Of a DNA stretch of 37,535 nt, positions 7,202-14,874 are shown one piece after another. The stretch is taken from contig SUYR01000024.1 in NCBI GenBank assembly GCA_015060335.1, positions 1 through 37,535 of the forward strand. Reading direction: 5' to 3'. A model generated the notes under the pieces. It worked only from the letters and a program-made list of their open reading frames with translations. It was not told the DNA's origin and searched no databases. How positions within the stretch are numbered: position 1 is the first letter of the stretch; every line of letters begins with the position of its first letter. The position numbers were made by a program, and so were the translations under genes. The stretch comes from Bacteroidales bacterium (lineage in GTDB: Bacteria > Bacteroidota > Bacteroidia > Bacteroidales > UBA932).

Positions 7202-9811
7202 ATGGTGGAGACTTTTAAGAAAATAGGAATTTATGCAGGGATTGTCCTGCTGCTTGCCGGCATCGCATATGGGTTCGTGCCGCAGGTGCTTGACGGTAAG
7301 ATTGTCAACCAGAGCGATATCGCCGGCTGGAAAGGTATGGCACAGGAGGCTCTGGAATATAACAAGGCCAATCCTGATGACCCCACGGCATGGACAGGAT
7401 CCATGTTCGGAGGAATGCCTACAACTGCCATTACTGATAACTTCGAAGGCGATTGGACAAAGCCGCTATATAAGTTCATCATGATGGGAAAACGTCCGGG
7501 AAGCTATCTGTTCGTGACTCTTCTTGGTGCGTTTCTGCTGATGCTTTCATTGGGTACAAGCAAGACTCTGGCTGTTGCCGGTGCTATTGCCGTGGCATTC
7601 TGTTCGTATAATATGCAGATCATCCAGGTGGGACATAATACAAAGATGCAGGCGATAGCATTCTTCCCTTGGGTGCTTGCAGGAGTGATATTCACTTATA
7701 AGGCGGCTCTTGGAGGTCAGATCAGGAAGTGGCTGCCTAAGACTGTACTTGGGGCGGTGCTGTTCTCGCTTGCTCTGAGCATGCAGATCAAGGCAAATCA
7801 TATTCAGATTACATATTATCTTGCAATAGTGATATTTGTATATGCCATAGGTCTGCTGATCTATCTGTGCGCCCGTAGAAAAGACCTTCTGAAGAGATTC
7901 TTTTCTGCCTCCGCCCTCCTGCTTGTGATCGGATGTATAGGAATAGCGACTAACGCCAACAAGCTTATTCCGACTTATGAATATACTCCATATACCATGA
8001 GAGGCGGCTCCGAACTTTCTTCTGACAGCGACAGTCACAACGACAAAGGACTTGATCTGGATTATGCTACAGCCTGGTCATATGGTATCGGAGAAATGCC
8101 GAATCTTCTGATTCCAAACTTCAACGGAGGAGCATCCGCCGGCGAACTGGATATTGATTCGGAGACCGGAAAGCTGCTCAAGAGGGCGGGCCAGCCAAAC
8201 CTCCGCCAGACACTCAAACAGATGCCGCTGTACTGGGGTCCGCAGCCATTCACGGCCGGTCCTATGTATATGGGAGCCATCACTATATTCCTTTTCGTAC
8301 TCGGACTCATTCTACTCAAGGGTCGGGAGAAATGGTGGATACTTACCGCTACTTTGATTGCAGTCCTGCTGTCTTGGGGAAGCCATTTCATGTGGTTTAC
8401 TAAACTCTGGTTCGAATATGCACCGTTCTATAACAAGTTCAGGACGGTATCAATGTCATTGATAGTGCTGCAGGTGACTCTTCCTATGCTGGGATTCTAT
8501 GCGCTTGACAAGGTGTTGAAAGGCGGATTCGAAGGCAGGAAACTGATGAAGGCATGCTATATTTCATATGGCGTGACTGCAGGATTCTGCCTGCTTTGTG
8601 CAGTTGCACCCGGTGTTGCCGGAACATTTACAGGAGCAGTTGATGCAGGCCAGCCGGATGTGCTTGTGGATGCACTTGTTGCTGACAGGAAGGGGCTGCT
8701 CAAAGCCGATGCAATACGATCTTTTGTATTGATTACAATATGCTTTGCTTTGATAGTATGGGCTGTTCGCGGCGGCAAGGGATATGTCTCTGTCGGTGAC
8801 TCGGGCTCAAGATACAAGATGACTGCTGTGGGTGCAGCCGTGGCGCTGATTGTTCTATTCGATATGTTCAGCGTGGGTAAGAGGTTCCTCAACAGCGACC
8901 ACTTCATTACGCCTAAAAATTTCGAAGCACAGTACGAGCCTCGTCCGGTGGACCAGATACTGTTTGAAGATGCTGATCCGGATTTCCGTGTTCTGGATAT
9001 AAGCATCAATACGTTCAACAGTTCGCTTGCCAGCTACCACCATAAGACAATCGGAGGATACAGTCCTGTTAAATTGCAACGATATCAGGACCTTATAGAC
9101 AAATATATCACTCCAGAGATCCGTCAGATATATGATGTCGTGGGCAACTCCGCTACCGTTCAGGAAGTCTCGGAAAATCTTCCAGAATTGAAGATAACAT
9201 CTTTGTTAAACGGAAAATATATAATCCTCGGAGGGGAATTTCCACCTGTCAGAAACCCATACGCGATGGGACACTGCTGGTTTGTCGATAATTTTGTAGA
9301 AGCACCGACACCGGATGACGAAATCGCCATGCTTGGTGCCGTAAACCTGAAAAATACAGCGGTAATAGGAAGCGACTTCGGCGATGTCATAAAAAGATTC
9401 CCGGACACCACAACACCATCCGATACGATCTCGCTGAACTACTATGCCCCTAATGAGCTGAGATACTCGTTCAGCACATCAGCAGAACGTGCAGCAGTAT
9501 TCAGCGAAATATTCTATCCTAAAGGATGGAAAGCATGGATAGAGCCTGCCGGCAAATACGGAAAAGTGCAGAACGGACACTACAAGCCTACACCGGAAGC
9601 AAAACCAGTCGACATCTTCCGTGCCGACTGGATACTACGTGGTGCGATCATTCCGGAAGGAGAAGGAGAGCTTATAATGCGTTTTGAACCGGATTCTTAT
9701 CTCATCGGAGAGAATATCTCAAGAGCAAGCTCCATTTCACTCATTCTCCTGCTCCTGCTGTCAACAGCTGGCATGCTCCTGACGCGAAAAGACCGGATCA
9801 GAAATGTATAG
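7202..9811 (+). CDS. YfhO-like polytopic membrane protein
   Basis: The product is 869 residues, starting at ATG 7202. The N-terminal two thirds contain many hydrophobic helices, from KIGIYAGIVLLLAGIAYGF onward, with long extracytoplasmic loops. A C-terminal soluble beta-rich region (roughly residues 570-830) ends with one more helix (ISLILLLLLSTAGMLL) and the basic tail RKDRIRNV. The layout, with a GNLWTGSMFGGMP-like first loop (here AWTGSMFGGMPTTA) and HNTKMQAIAFFPW, matches the bacterial YfhO (GT-C-like) family. In Firmicutes YfhO is implicated in glycosylation of teichoic acids. In Bacteroidota the role is not established. The glycosyltransferase directly upstream supports a part in envelope glycan modification. 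Its last 14 nt overlap the convergent gene 9798-10358. Confidence 0.85.
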   Translation: MVETFKKIGIYAGIVLLLAGIAYGFVPQVLDGKIVNQSDIAGWKGMAQEALEYNKANPDDPTAWTGSMFGGMPTTAITDNFEGDWTKPLYKFIMMGKRPGSYLFVTLLGAFLLMLSLGTSKTLAVAGAIAVAFCSYNMQIIQVGHNTKMQAIAFFPWVLAGVIFTYKAALGGQIRKWLPKTVLGAVLFSLALSMQIKANHIQITYYLAIVIFVYAIGLLIYLCARRKDLLKRFFSASALLLVIGCIGIATNANKLIPTYEYTPYTMRGGSELSSDSDSHNDKGLDLDYATAWSYGIGEMPNLLIPNFNGGASAGELDIDSETGKLLKRAGQPNLRQTLKQMPLYWGPQPFTAGPMYMGAITIFLFVLGLILLKGREKWWILTATLIAVLLSWGSHFMWFTKLWFEYAPFYNKFRTVSMSLIVLQVTLPMLGFYALDKVLKGGFEGRKLMKACYISYGVTAGFCLLCAVAPGVAGTFTGAVDAGQPDVLVDALVADRKGLLKADAIRSFVLITICFALIVWAVRGGKGYVSVGDSGSRYKMTAVGAAVALIVLFDMFSVGKRFLNSDHFITPKNFEAQYEPRPVDQILFEDADPDFRVLDISINTFNSSLASYHHKTIGGYSPVKLQRYQDLIDKYITPEIRQIYDVVGNSATVQEVSENLPELKITSLLNGKYIILGGEFPPVRNPYAMGHCWFVDNFVEAPTPDDEIAMLGAVNLKNTAVIGSDFGDVIKRFPDTTTPSDTISLNYYAPNELRYSFSTSAERAAVFSEIFYPKGWKAWIEPAGKYGKVQNGHYKPTPEAKPVDIFRADWILRGAIIPEGEGELIMRFEPDSYLIGENISRASSISLILLLLLSTAGMLLTRKDRIRNV

Positions 9812-10358
9812 CGAAGCCTATACCTGACGGCTGACCGCCAAAAGACATCGTTACCCGAGGATTTGCCGCTATCGAATTATATTCTTCCGCAAGAGTGCGG
9901 ATGCGTTTCTTGTAGACACAGATCAACGGTATACCGGAAGCCAGCATAGCCAGACCTCCGAGAGTCATGTACCCGCCTAACTTCGGAACCAGACCCACCT
10001 TCCTCGGTAATTCGGTCTCTCCTCCGATTGCAGCAAAAGGAGCGACAATCAGGGCGACCACTCCACCGGCTACAACAATTGAGGTTCCGACAACAGCTGT
10101 TGCTGCACCTGCAGATGTAAGTCCCACACCCGCATTATATGCTCCTCTATATCTGAGGTAATCCGAACTGCAGTCAACTCCATCCATGTCTGAAAAACAG
10201 GCAGCCGCCTCCGCTCTTGTAAGTTTTTCATCGTCAAGAAAAATCCGCCCGCCTTTTGCTTTCATATACATAGGAGACTGGTAATCGGCAGCCACATATT
10301 GGGCAGAAGCCGAAAGCGCCATGAGCAACGTAACAGAAAGTAGAAACAATCTCTTCAT
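9798..10358 (-). CDS. Exported membrane protein of unknown function
   Basis: The protein has 186 residues, with signal peptide MKRLFLLSVTLLMALSASA and mature start QYVAADY. Two hydrophobic segments follow: a Gly/Ala-rich one (SIVVAGGVVALIVAPFAAIG) around residues 95-113 and another (MTLGGLAMLASGIPLICVY) before basic KKRIRTLAEEY. The C-terminus MSFGG...GIGFAIHF could be an outer-membrane beta-strand, but this is weak. No family is recognised. It starts 9 nt after the symporter stop and is probably co-transcribed with it. It overlaps the end of the YfhO gene by 14 nt on the opposite strand. Confidence 0.7.
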   Translation of the reverse strand: MKRLFLLSVTLLMALSASAQYVAADYQSPMYMKAKGGRIFLDDEKLTRAEAAACFSDMDGVDCSSDYLRYRGAYNAGVGLTSAGAATAVVGTSIVVAGGVVALIVAPFAAIGGETELPRKVGLVPKLGGYMTLGGLAMLASGIPLICVYKKRIRTLAEEYNSIAANPRVTMSFGGQPSGIGFAIHF

Positions 10359-10367
10359 AAATGTACG

Positions 10368-11714
10368 TCATTTAATCAATCCGGTTACAAAGACAGCAGC
10401 CACAGCAATCGGTGCCACATATCTTATCAGGAACCAAAGAACTCCGAAGATCTTCACATTGGTGGAGAGTGTACCTCCGTTGGTAAACTCGTCATATATG
10501 TCCGTCTTCTTAAGCCTCCAGCCGACAAACAACACCGTCAGCAGACTTCCAAGGGTCATAAGGATATTAGAGGACAGGTTGTCAAAGAAATCAAATACGG
10601 TCCTTCCGAAGATCTTCACATCCGAAAGCGGACCGAATGAAAGCGAACACAATGCACCGAGCACCCAACAGAGCATGAACACGATTACACATGCAGCTGC
10701 TCTTGACAGCTTCTTTTCCTCGACCAGATATGCCACACCGACTTCAAACATTGAGATCGAAGATGTGATTGCCGCAACCAAAAGCGCGATAAAGAACAGA
10801 ACTGCAACAACTCCGCCTGCTGGCATCTGGGAGAATACGTAAGGAAGTGTCTCGAAGACAAGACCAGGACCGGACTGAGGATTGAGACCGAAAGCAAAGA
10901 CAGCCGGCATGATTGCGATTCCTGCAATGAGAGCGAACGCAAGGTCAGATAATGCTGTGGCTGTACTCTGGAACATTATATTCTCCTTTTTGCTTACATA
11001 GGATGCATATGTCATGATGGTTCCGAAACCTATCGAGAGAGAGAAGAATGCCTGTCCCAGGGCTGCTGCGCATGTTTTTGCGTCTATCTTGGAGAAATCC
11101 GGGTGGAACAGGTATTCGAGTCCGTTTTTCGATCCCGGAAGAGTAATGGAATATATGGCTATGCTAAGAACTATGACAAAGAGCATCGGCATCATGACCT
11201 TGCTGAATTTCTCGATTCCGCCTTTTATTCCGGCTGCGACGATGAAGGCAGTAACAGCAAGGAAGAGTGTGTGACAGACAAGCGGTCCCCATGGAGATGA
11301 GACGAAATCGCCGAACATTGTACTCATCGCTGCCTGGGACTCACTATGGGTGAAGGAGAATGTAAGAGATTTGAACAGATATTCCACAGACCAGCCACCG
11401 ACTACGCTGTAATATGATGTTACAATCAGAGGAACGACGACGGTCATTACTCCTACATATTTCCACCACGAACCTCCTGAAAGGTCCCTGAATGCAGAAT
11501 AGGCATTTTTCTGGCTTCGGCGTCCGACGACGAATTCACATATGAATATCGGAAGGCATACGAGGAAGCTCATCAGGATATATACTATGATAAAGGCTGC
11601 TCCTCCGTTTTCTCCCACAAGATAAGGAAATCGCCAAAGGTTACCTAACCCTACTGCCGATCCGGCCATTGCCACTAAGGCGCCAAAACGGCTGCCGAAA
11701 CTATCTCTTTTCAT
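10368..11714 (-). CDS. Sodium:neurotransmitter symporter (NSS/SNF) family transporter
   Basis: This is a 448-residue polytopic protein with the NSS signature in the first helix: GSAVGLGNLWRFPYLVGENGG. That is the unwound sodium- and substrate-binding region of LeuT-like transporters. Further family landmarks are EFVVGRRSQKNAY, YYSVVGGWSVEY, and GQAFFSLSIGFGTIMTYASY in helix 6. Members couple sodium import to uptake of amino acids such as tryptophan, tyrosine or leucine. The substrate is not deducible here. The start codon lies inside the first copy of a direct duplication (11713-11930), so the leader DNA is duplicated. No clear promoter was found. It may be read from the thyA-folA transcript or from within the duplicated region. 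Confidence 0.93.
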   Translation of the reverse strand: MKRDSFGSRFGALVAMAGSAVGLGNLWRFPYLVGENGGAAFIIVYILMSFLVCLPIFICEFVVGRRSQKNAYSAFRDLSGGSWWKYVGVMTVVVPLIVTSYYSVVGGWSVEYLFKSLTFSFTHSESQAAMSTMFGDFVSSPWGPLVCHTLFLAVTAFIVAAGIKGGIEKFSKVMMPMLFVIVLSIAIYSITLPGSKNGLEYLFHPDFSKIDAKTCAAALGQAFFSLSIGFGTIMTYASYVSKKENIMFQSTATALSDLAFALIAGIAIMPAVFAFGLNPQSGPGLVFETLPYVFSQMPAGGVVAVLFFIALLVAAITSSISMFEVGVAYLVEEKKLSRAAACVIVFMLCWVLGALCSLSFGPLSDVKIFGRTVFDFFDNLSSNILMTLGSLLTVLFVGWRLKKTDIYDEFTNGGTLSTNVKIFGVLWFLIRYVAPIAVAAVFVTGLIK

Positions 11715-11930
11715 ATTTTCAATGTTTTACCGATTACTAATGTTCATGTCTCACTCTCAATATTCATGGATGAGTATGAATATGAAAAGATGAGACGACG
11801 TTACCTTTCCCCTAAATCCCCTTTCTCGGAAAGGGGACTTGCACTCGCTTCGCTCAATATTTTCAATGTTTTACCGATTACTAATGTTCATGTCTCACTC
11901 TCATTATTCTTGGATGGCCTGAATATGAGA
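11713..11930. repeat. Direct duplication flanking a GC-rich hairpin
   Basis: A 47-nt stretch beginning ATATTTTCAATG is identical at 11713-11759 and 11857-11903 (offset 144). A diverging tail includes TATTC.TGGATG and TGAATATGA. Between the copies lies CCCCTTTC-TCG-GAAAGGGG (11818-11836), a perfect 8-bp stem preceded by CCCCTAAATC and followed by ACTTGCACTCGCTTCGCTCAA. The segment separates folA from the symporter gene. The first copy contains the symporter start codon. Confidence 0.85.
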
Positions 11931-12422
11931 CTATCGGCGAAGGTATTCCACAAACTCGAAGGTGTATCCGGAAGACTCGTCTGTGAACAGTTCGGAGCGC
12001 TGTTCGACAGCCCATACTGACGGGTCAATCTGTGGGAAGAAGGTATCGGCATCCTCTATGACCGTGTGGACATGCGTCACGACCAGACGATCCGCAAATT
12101 CAAGTGCCTGGGCGTATATCTGTCCGCCACCCATGACATAACATTTCTCGAGATTGGTGGATTCTGCAAGCTGGAACGCATCCTCCAGGGAGCCGACTAC
12201 TGCGACTTCCTCTCCTGTGGTGAATCCTCGCGATATGACAATGTTCACTCGTCCGGGAAGGGCGCGTCCAATGGACTCGAATGTCTTGCGGCCCATGATA
12301 ACCGGCCAGCCGAGAGTCTGTCTCTTGAAGAATCTCAGGTCATCAGAAATATGCCATAGGAGTTCGTTGTTCTTTCCTATGGCATTATTGTCAGCTATTG
12401 CTACTATAATGTTCTTTTGCAT
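11931..12422 (-). CDS. folA: Dihydrofolate reductase
   Basis: The product is 163 residues, the usual length. It begins MQKNIIVAIADNNAIG and has the M20-loop region NNELLWHISDDL, with the conserved acidic residue. PVIMGRKTFESIG and LPGRVNIVISR are the NADPH-binding signatures, followed by CYVMGGGQIYAQAL. It reduces dihydrofolate to tetrahydrofolate in the cytoplasm with NADPH. The gene starts 2 nt after the thyA stop, which gives the common thyA-folA operon in which the two enzymes handle the same folate cycle. Confidence 0.97.
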   Translation of the reverse strand: MQKNIIVAIADNNAIGKNNELLWHISDDLRFFKRQTLGWPVIMGRKTFESIGRALPGRVNIVISRGFTTGEEVAVVGSLEDAFQLAESTNLEKCYVMGGGQIYAQALEFADRLVVTHVHTVIEDADTFFPQIDPSVWAVEQRSELFTDESSGYTFEFVEYLRR

Positions 12423-12424
12423 GT

Positions 12425-13219
12425 CTAAACGGCTACTGGGGCAGGAATTCGAGGATACGGATCATAGTCAACCAGTTCAAAGTCGCTGTACTTGAAATCG
12501 AAAATACTCTTGACTTCCGGATTGATCTTCATCTTCGGAAGCTTGCGAGGTTCACGGCTGAGCTGGGTCTCTACCTGCTCGAAATGGTTTACATAAATGT
12601 GCGTGTCGCCTGTAGTGTGTACGAATTCTCCCGGCTCCAACCCGCAGACCTGAGCAATCATCATGGTCAGGAGCGCATAGGATGCAATATTGAACGGAAC
12701 ACCAAGAAACACGTCTGCACTTCGCTGATACAGCTGGCATGAAAGCTTGCCGTCTGCGACATAAAACTGAAACAGCGAATGGCAAGGCGGAAGAGCCATC
12801 TTCTCCACTTCAGCAACATTCCAGGCTGAAACTATCATACGACGGGAATCTGGACGGTTCTTGATCATATCCACTACATTTGCAAGCTGATCGATCGTGC
12901 CCCCGTCAGGAGTTGGCCAACTTCTCCACTGATGACCGTACACCGGACCAAGGTCTCCGTTCTCGTCTGCCCATTCATCCCAGATAGTGACTCCGTTGTC
13001 CTTGAGATATTTGATGTTCGTATCTCCTGCAATAAACCATAGAAGCTCATGGATTATGGATTTGAGGTGGACTTTCTTGGTGGTAAGCAGAGGGAAACCC
13101 TCACTGAGGTCGAAGCGCATCTGATAACCGAATACGCTCTGTGTGCCCGTACCTGTACGGTCACTCTTCATTGCGCCATTAGCACGTATATGGCGGAGCA
13201 ATTCTAAATACTGTTTCAT
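12425..13219 (-). CDS. thyA: Thymidylate synthase
   Basis: ATG 13219 gives [11 protein letters not shown] and 264 residues, the standard ThyA length. A start at 13255 would add 12 residues and would lie upstream of the promoter, so it is rejected. Family landmarks are [21 protein letters not shown] (phosphate-binding Arg), [25 protein letters not shown], the catalytic Cys in [30 protein letters not shown], and HIYVNHFEQ. It methylates dUMP to dTMP using methylene-tetrahydrofolate. The promoter ends 5 nt before the ATG, so the transcript is predicted to be leaderless or almost so. folA follows after 2 nt. Confidence 0.97.
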   Translation of the reverse strand: MKQYLELLRHIRANGAMKSDRTGTGTQSVFGYQMRFDLSEGFPLLTTKKVHLKSIIHELLWFIAGDTNIKYLKDNGVTIWDEWADENGDLGPVYGHQWRSWPTPDGGTIDQLANVVDMIKNRPDSRRMIVSAWNVAEVEKMALPPCHSLFQFYVADGKLSCQLYQRSADVFLGVPFNIASYALLTMMIAQVCGLEPGEFVHTTGDTHIYVNHFEQVETQLSREPRKLPKMKINPEVKSIFDFKYSDFELVDYDPYPRIPAPVAV

Positions 13220-13224
13220 GATTC

Positions 13225-13256
13225 CAAAAGTAGTGCTATTTATCGAAACACACAAA
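13225..13256 (-). promoter_or_regulatory. Promoter of thyA-folA
   Basis: On the minus strand, TTTG (13253-13256), exactly 20 nt, then TACTTTTG (13225-13232). Both boxes fit the Bacteroides consensus. The -7 box ends 5 nt before the thyA ATG. Confidence 0.75.
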
Positions 13257-13282
13257 AAAAATTTCCAGCAGCAAGAAATCTC

Positions 13283-13390
13283 CTGGCGGGCAACACGCTG
13301 ATTCTCAATGCTTTGCAGAAAGGCGATTCCCCTGCAGCGGGGAATCGCCTTTCTGCAAGTCGCTGAATTCCAATGGATTAGGCGCCAGAC
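13283..13390. repeat. 108-nt intergenic repeat, copy B, with 20-bp hairpin
   Basis: The perfect 20-bp stem has arms at 13313-13332 and 13339-13358 around the loop TGCAGC. It aligns without gaps to 5683-5790. The ends carry CTGGCG (13283-13288) and CGCCAG (13383-13388), a 6-nt terminal inverted repeat. It lies between galM (3' end) and thyA (5' end). No T-run follows the stem on the minus strand. Confidence 0.8.
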
Positions 13391-13444
13391 AAAATGTATC
13401 GTCGATGCCGAGGCAAGGAATAAGCGCCGATACCTCTACTAAAA

Positions 13445-14497
13445 TCAGATGCGAACTCCGAAGGCAAATATGATTGCCTGCTGGTAAACTTCGCCCGGAC
13501 GAAGAACCGCAGACGGGTACTCCTGCTTGTTCGGAGCATCCGGAAAATTCTGACATTCGATGGCGACTCCGTCGTAGTCGTTGTACGAGCGTCCGCATTT
13601 TGCAACAGGGCAACCAGCGAGCCAGTTTCCGGTATATACCTGAACGCCCGGCTGGGTTGTATATACATTCAGCACTCTACCACTCTCCGGAGCATACAGC
13701 TCTGCCGCTTCCTGAATCTGACCTGGCTCATAGCCGTCTATCACCCAGCAGTTGTCGTATCCCTTTCCATATACAAGCGCAGGGAAATCCGCCTTGATCT
13801 CAGCTCCGATGACCTTTTCAGAGACAAAGTCCATAGGGGTGCCGGCTACAGGCTCGCTTTCGCCGAGTGGTATGAGCGAATCTGAAGTAGGCAGATATTC
13901 AGAAGCATTCAAACGAAGCGTGTGTCCGAGAATGTCACCGTTTCCTTCTCCGTTCAGATTGAAATATGCATGGTTGGTAAGATTGATGACTGTAGGAGCA
14001 TCAGACTCTGCTGTGAGAGTGAGTCTGAGTTCATTCTCATCTGTCCACTCATAGCGTACGACAGCCTTTACTGCTCCGGGATATCCCATTTCGCCATCTT
14101 CCGAATAATACAGAAACTCGACACCTCCCTCATGCTCGCGGGACTCCCACACCTTGTTCTGGAAACCTTCCGGTCCGCCATGAAGATGATTTGGTCCGTT
14201 GTTTACCGGCAGGGTATATTCCACTCCGTCGAGCTCGAACTTGCCCAGAGCTATTCTGTTGGCATATCGTCCCGGAACTTTACCAGCGCATGGTCCGTCT
14301 GCAAAATAGCTGAGCGGATCAGGATAGCCGAGAGCTACGTCTGCCAGAGCTCCGTCCTTGTCCGGAACTACTACAGATACGATTCCGGCACCTATATTTG
14401 AAAGTTTCACAGATGCTCCGCTTTCGTTGGTCAGTGTGTATAGGATGATTTCTTTTCCGCAAGGGGATGTTCCCCAGAGTTCTTTAACGAGTTTCAT
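13445..14497 (-). CDS. galM: Aldose 1-epimerase (mutarotase)
   Basis: ATG 14497 gives MKLVKELWGTSPCGKEIILY and 350 residues. The in-frame ATG at 14521 is upstream of the predicted transcript start and is rejected. GalM features are GRYANRIALGKF, NNGPNHLHGGPEGFQNKVW, the catalytic His in INLTNHAYFNL, and the catalytic Glu in GVAIECQNFPDAPN. It interconverts alpha and beta anomers of galactose or glucose, feeding the Leloir pathway. galK lies 20 kb away in this window rather than next to it. No signal peptide is seen, so it should be cytoplasmic. Confidence 0.95.
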   Translation of the reverse strand: MKLVKELWGTSPCGKEIILYTLTNESGASVKLSNIGAGIVSVVVPDKDGALADVALGYPDPLSYFADGPCAGKVPGRYANRIALGKFELDGVEYTLPVNNGPNHLHGGPEGFQNKVWESREHEGGVEFLYYSEDGEMGYPGAVKAVVRYEWTDENELRLTLTAESDAPTVINLTNHAYFNLNGEGNGDILGHTLRLNASEYLPTSDSLIPLGESEPVAGTPMDFVSEKVIGAEIKADFPALVYGKGYDNCWVIDGYEPGQIQEAAELYAPESGRVLNVYTTQPGVQVYTGNWLAGCPVAKCGRSYNDYDGVAIECQNFPDAPNKQEYPSAVLRPGEVYQQAIIFAFGVRI

Positions 14498-14518
14498 AAT
14501 AAATCTTTTTACATCCTT

Positions 14519-14550
14519 CAAAATTAAAACTTATTATTGAAACTGACAAA
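14519..14550 (-). promoter_or_regulatory. Promoter of galM
   Basis: On the minus strand TTTG (14547-14550), exactly 20 nt, then TAATTTTG (14519-14526), a full match to the Bacteroides pattern. The leader to ATG 14497 would be about 15-20 nt. Confidence 0.7.
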
Positions 14551-14560
14551 AATCAGGGAG

Positions 14561-14770
14561 TTATTTGCGCCTCTTATTTTTTATAGTGGCACAGATTACC
14601 AGCCAAAGCCATATGCTGCACACAAGCAACAGACAGCACTGGATGAGCAGATGTATTTTTTCTCCTTCGAGGATTCCTCCTTTGAACAGATATACGATTA
14701 TGACTATACTCGCAGCCACAAAAAACAAAGCAAAGATACTGAGTATGGTATTGATTGTATTCAGATTCAT
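14561..14770 (-). CDS. Small two-helix membrane protein
   Basis: ATG 14770 (MNLNTINTILSIF) gives 69 residues with two clear hydrophobic helices, SIFALFFVAASIVIIVYLF and LLIQCCLLLVCSIWLWLVI. A short GGILEGEKIH loop separates them and a basic KNKRRK tail follows. A longer frame back to 14815 would run through the terminator hairpin and is rejected. It lies just after the terminator of the fimbrial operon and 63 nt before galM. No family is recognised. The composition and basic tail argue for a real inner-membrane protein, but the short length keeps confidence moderate. Confidence 0.55.
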   Translation of the reverse strand: MNLNTINTILSIFALFFVAASIVIIVYLFKGGILEGEKIHLLIQCCLLLVCSIWLWLVICATIKNKRRK

Positions 14771-14793
14771 TACCGGAAAATTTGCATAGTTTG

Positions 14794-14841
14794 AAAAACA
14801 ACCACCCCCGCCCATATGGGCTCAGCCTTGGGGGGTGGTTG
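14794..14841 (-). terminator. Rho-independent terminator of the fimbrial operon
   Basis: On the minus strand CAACCACCCCC (14831-14841) pairs perfectly over 11 bp with GGGGGTGGTTG (14799-14809), followed at once by TTTTT (14794-14798). The loop contains a second palindrome, GCCCATATGGGC. It lies about 34 nt after the stop of the last fimbrial gene. Confidence 0.85.
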
Positions 14842-14874
14842 AGCTGAACGTTATTTAGAGTAGAAGGGCTGTCA

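Noticed and set aside
13220..13255. 12-residue N-terminal extension of ThyA
   Set aside because: It overlaps the promoter, and MKQYLELL is the conserved start of the enzyme.
14799..14841. Bidirectional terminator
   Set aside because: Only the minus strand has a T-run after the stem; the plus strand reads AGCTGAACG.
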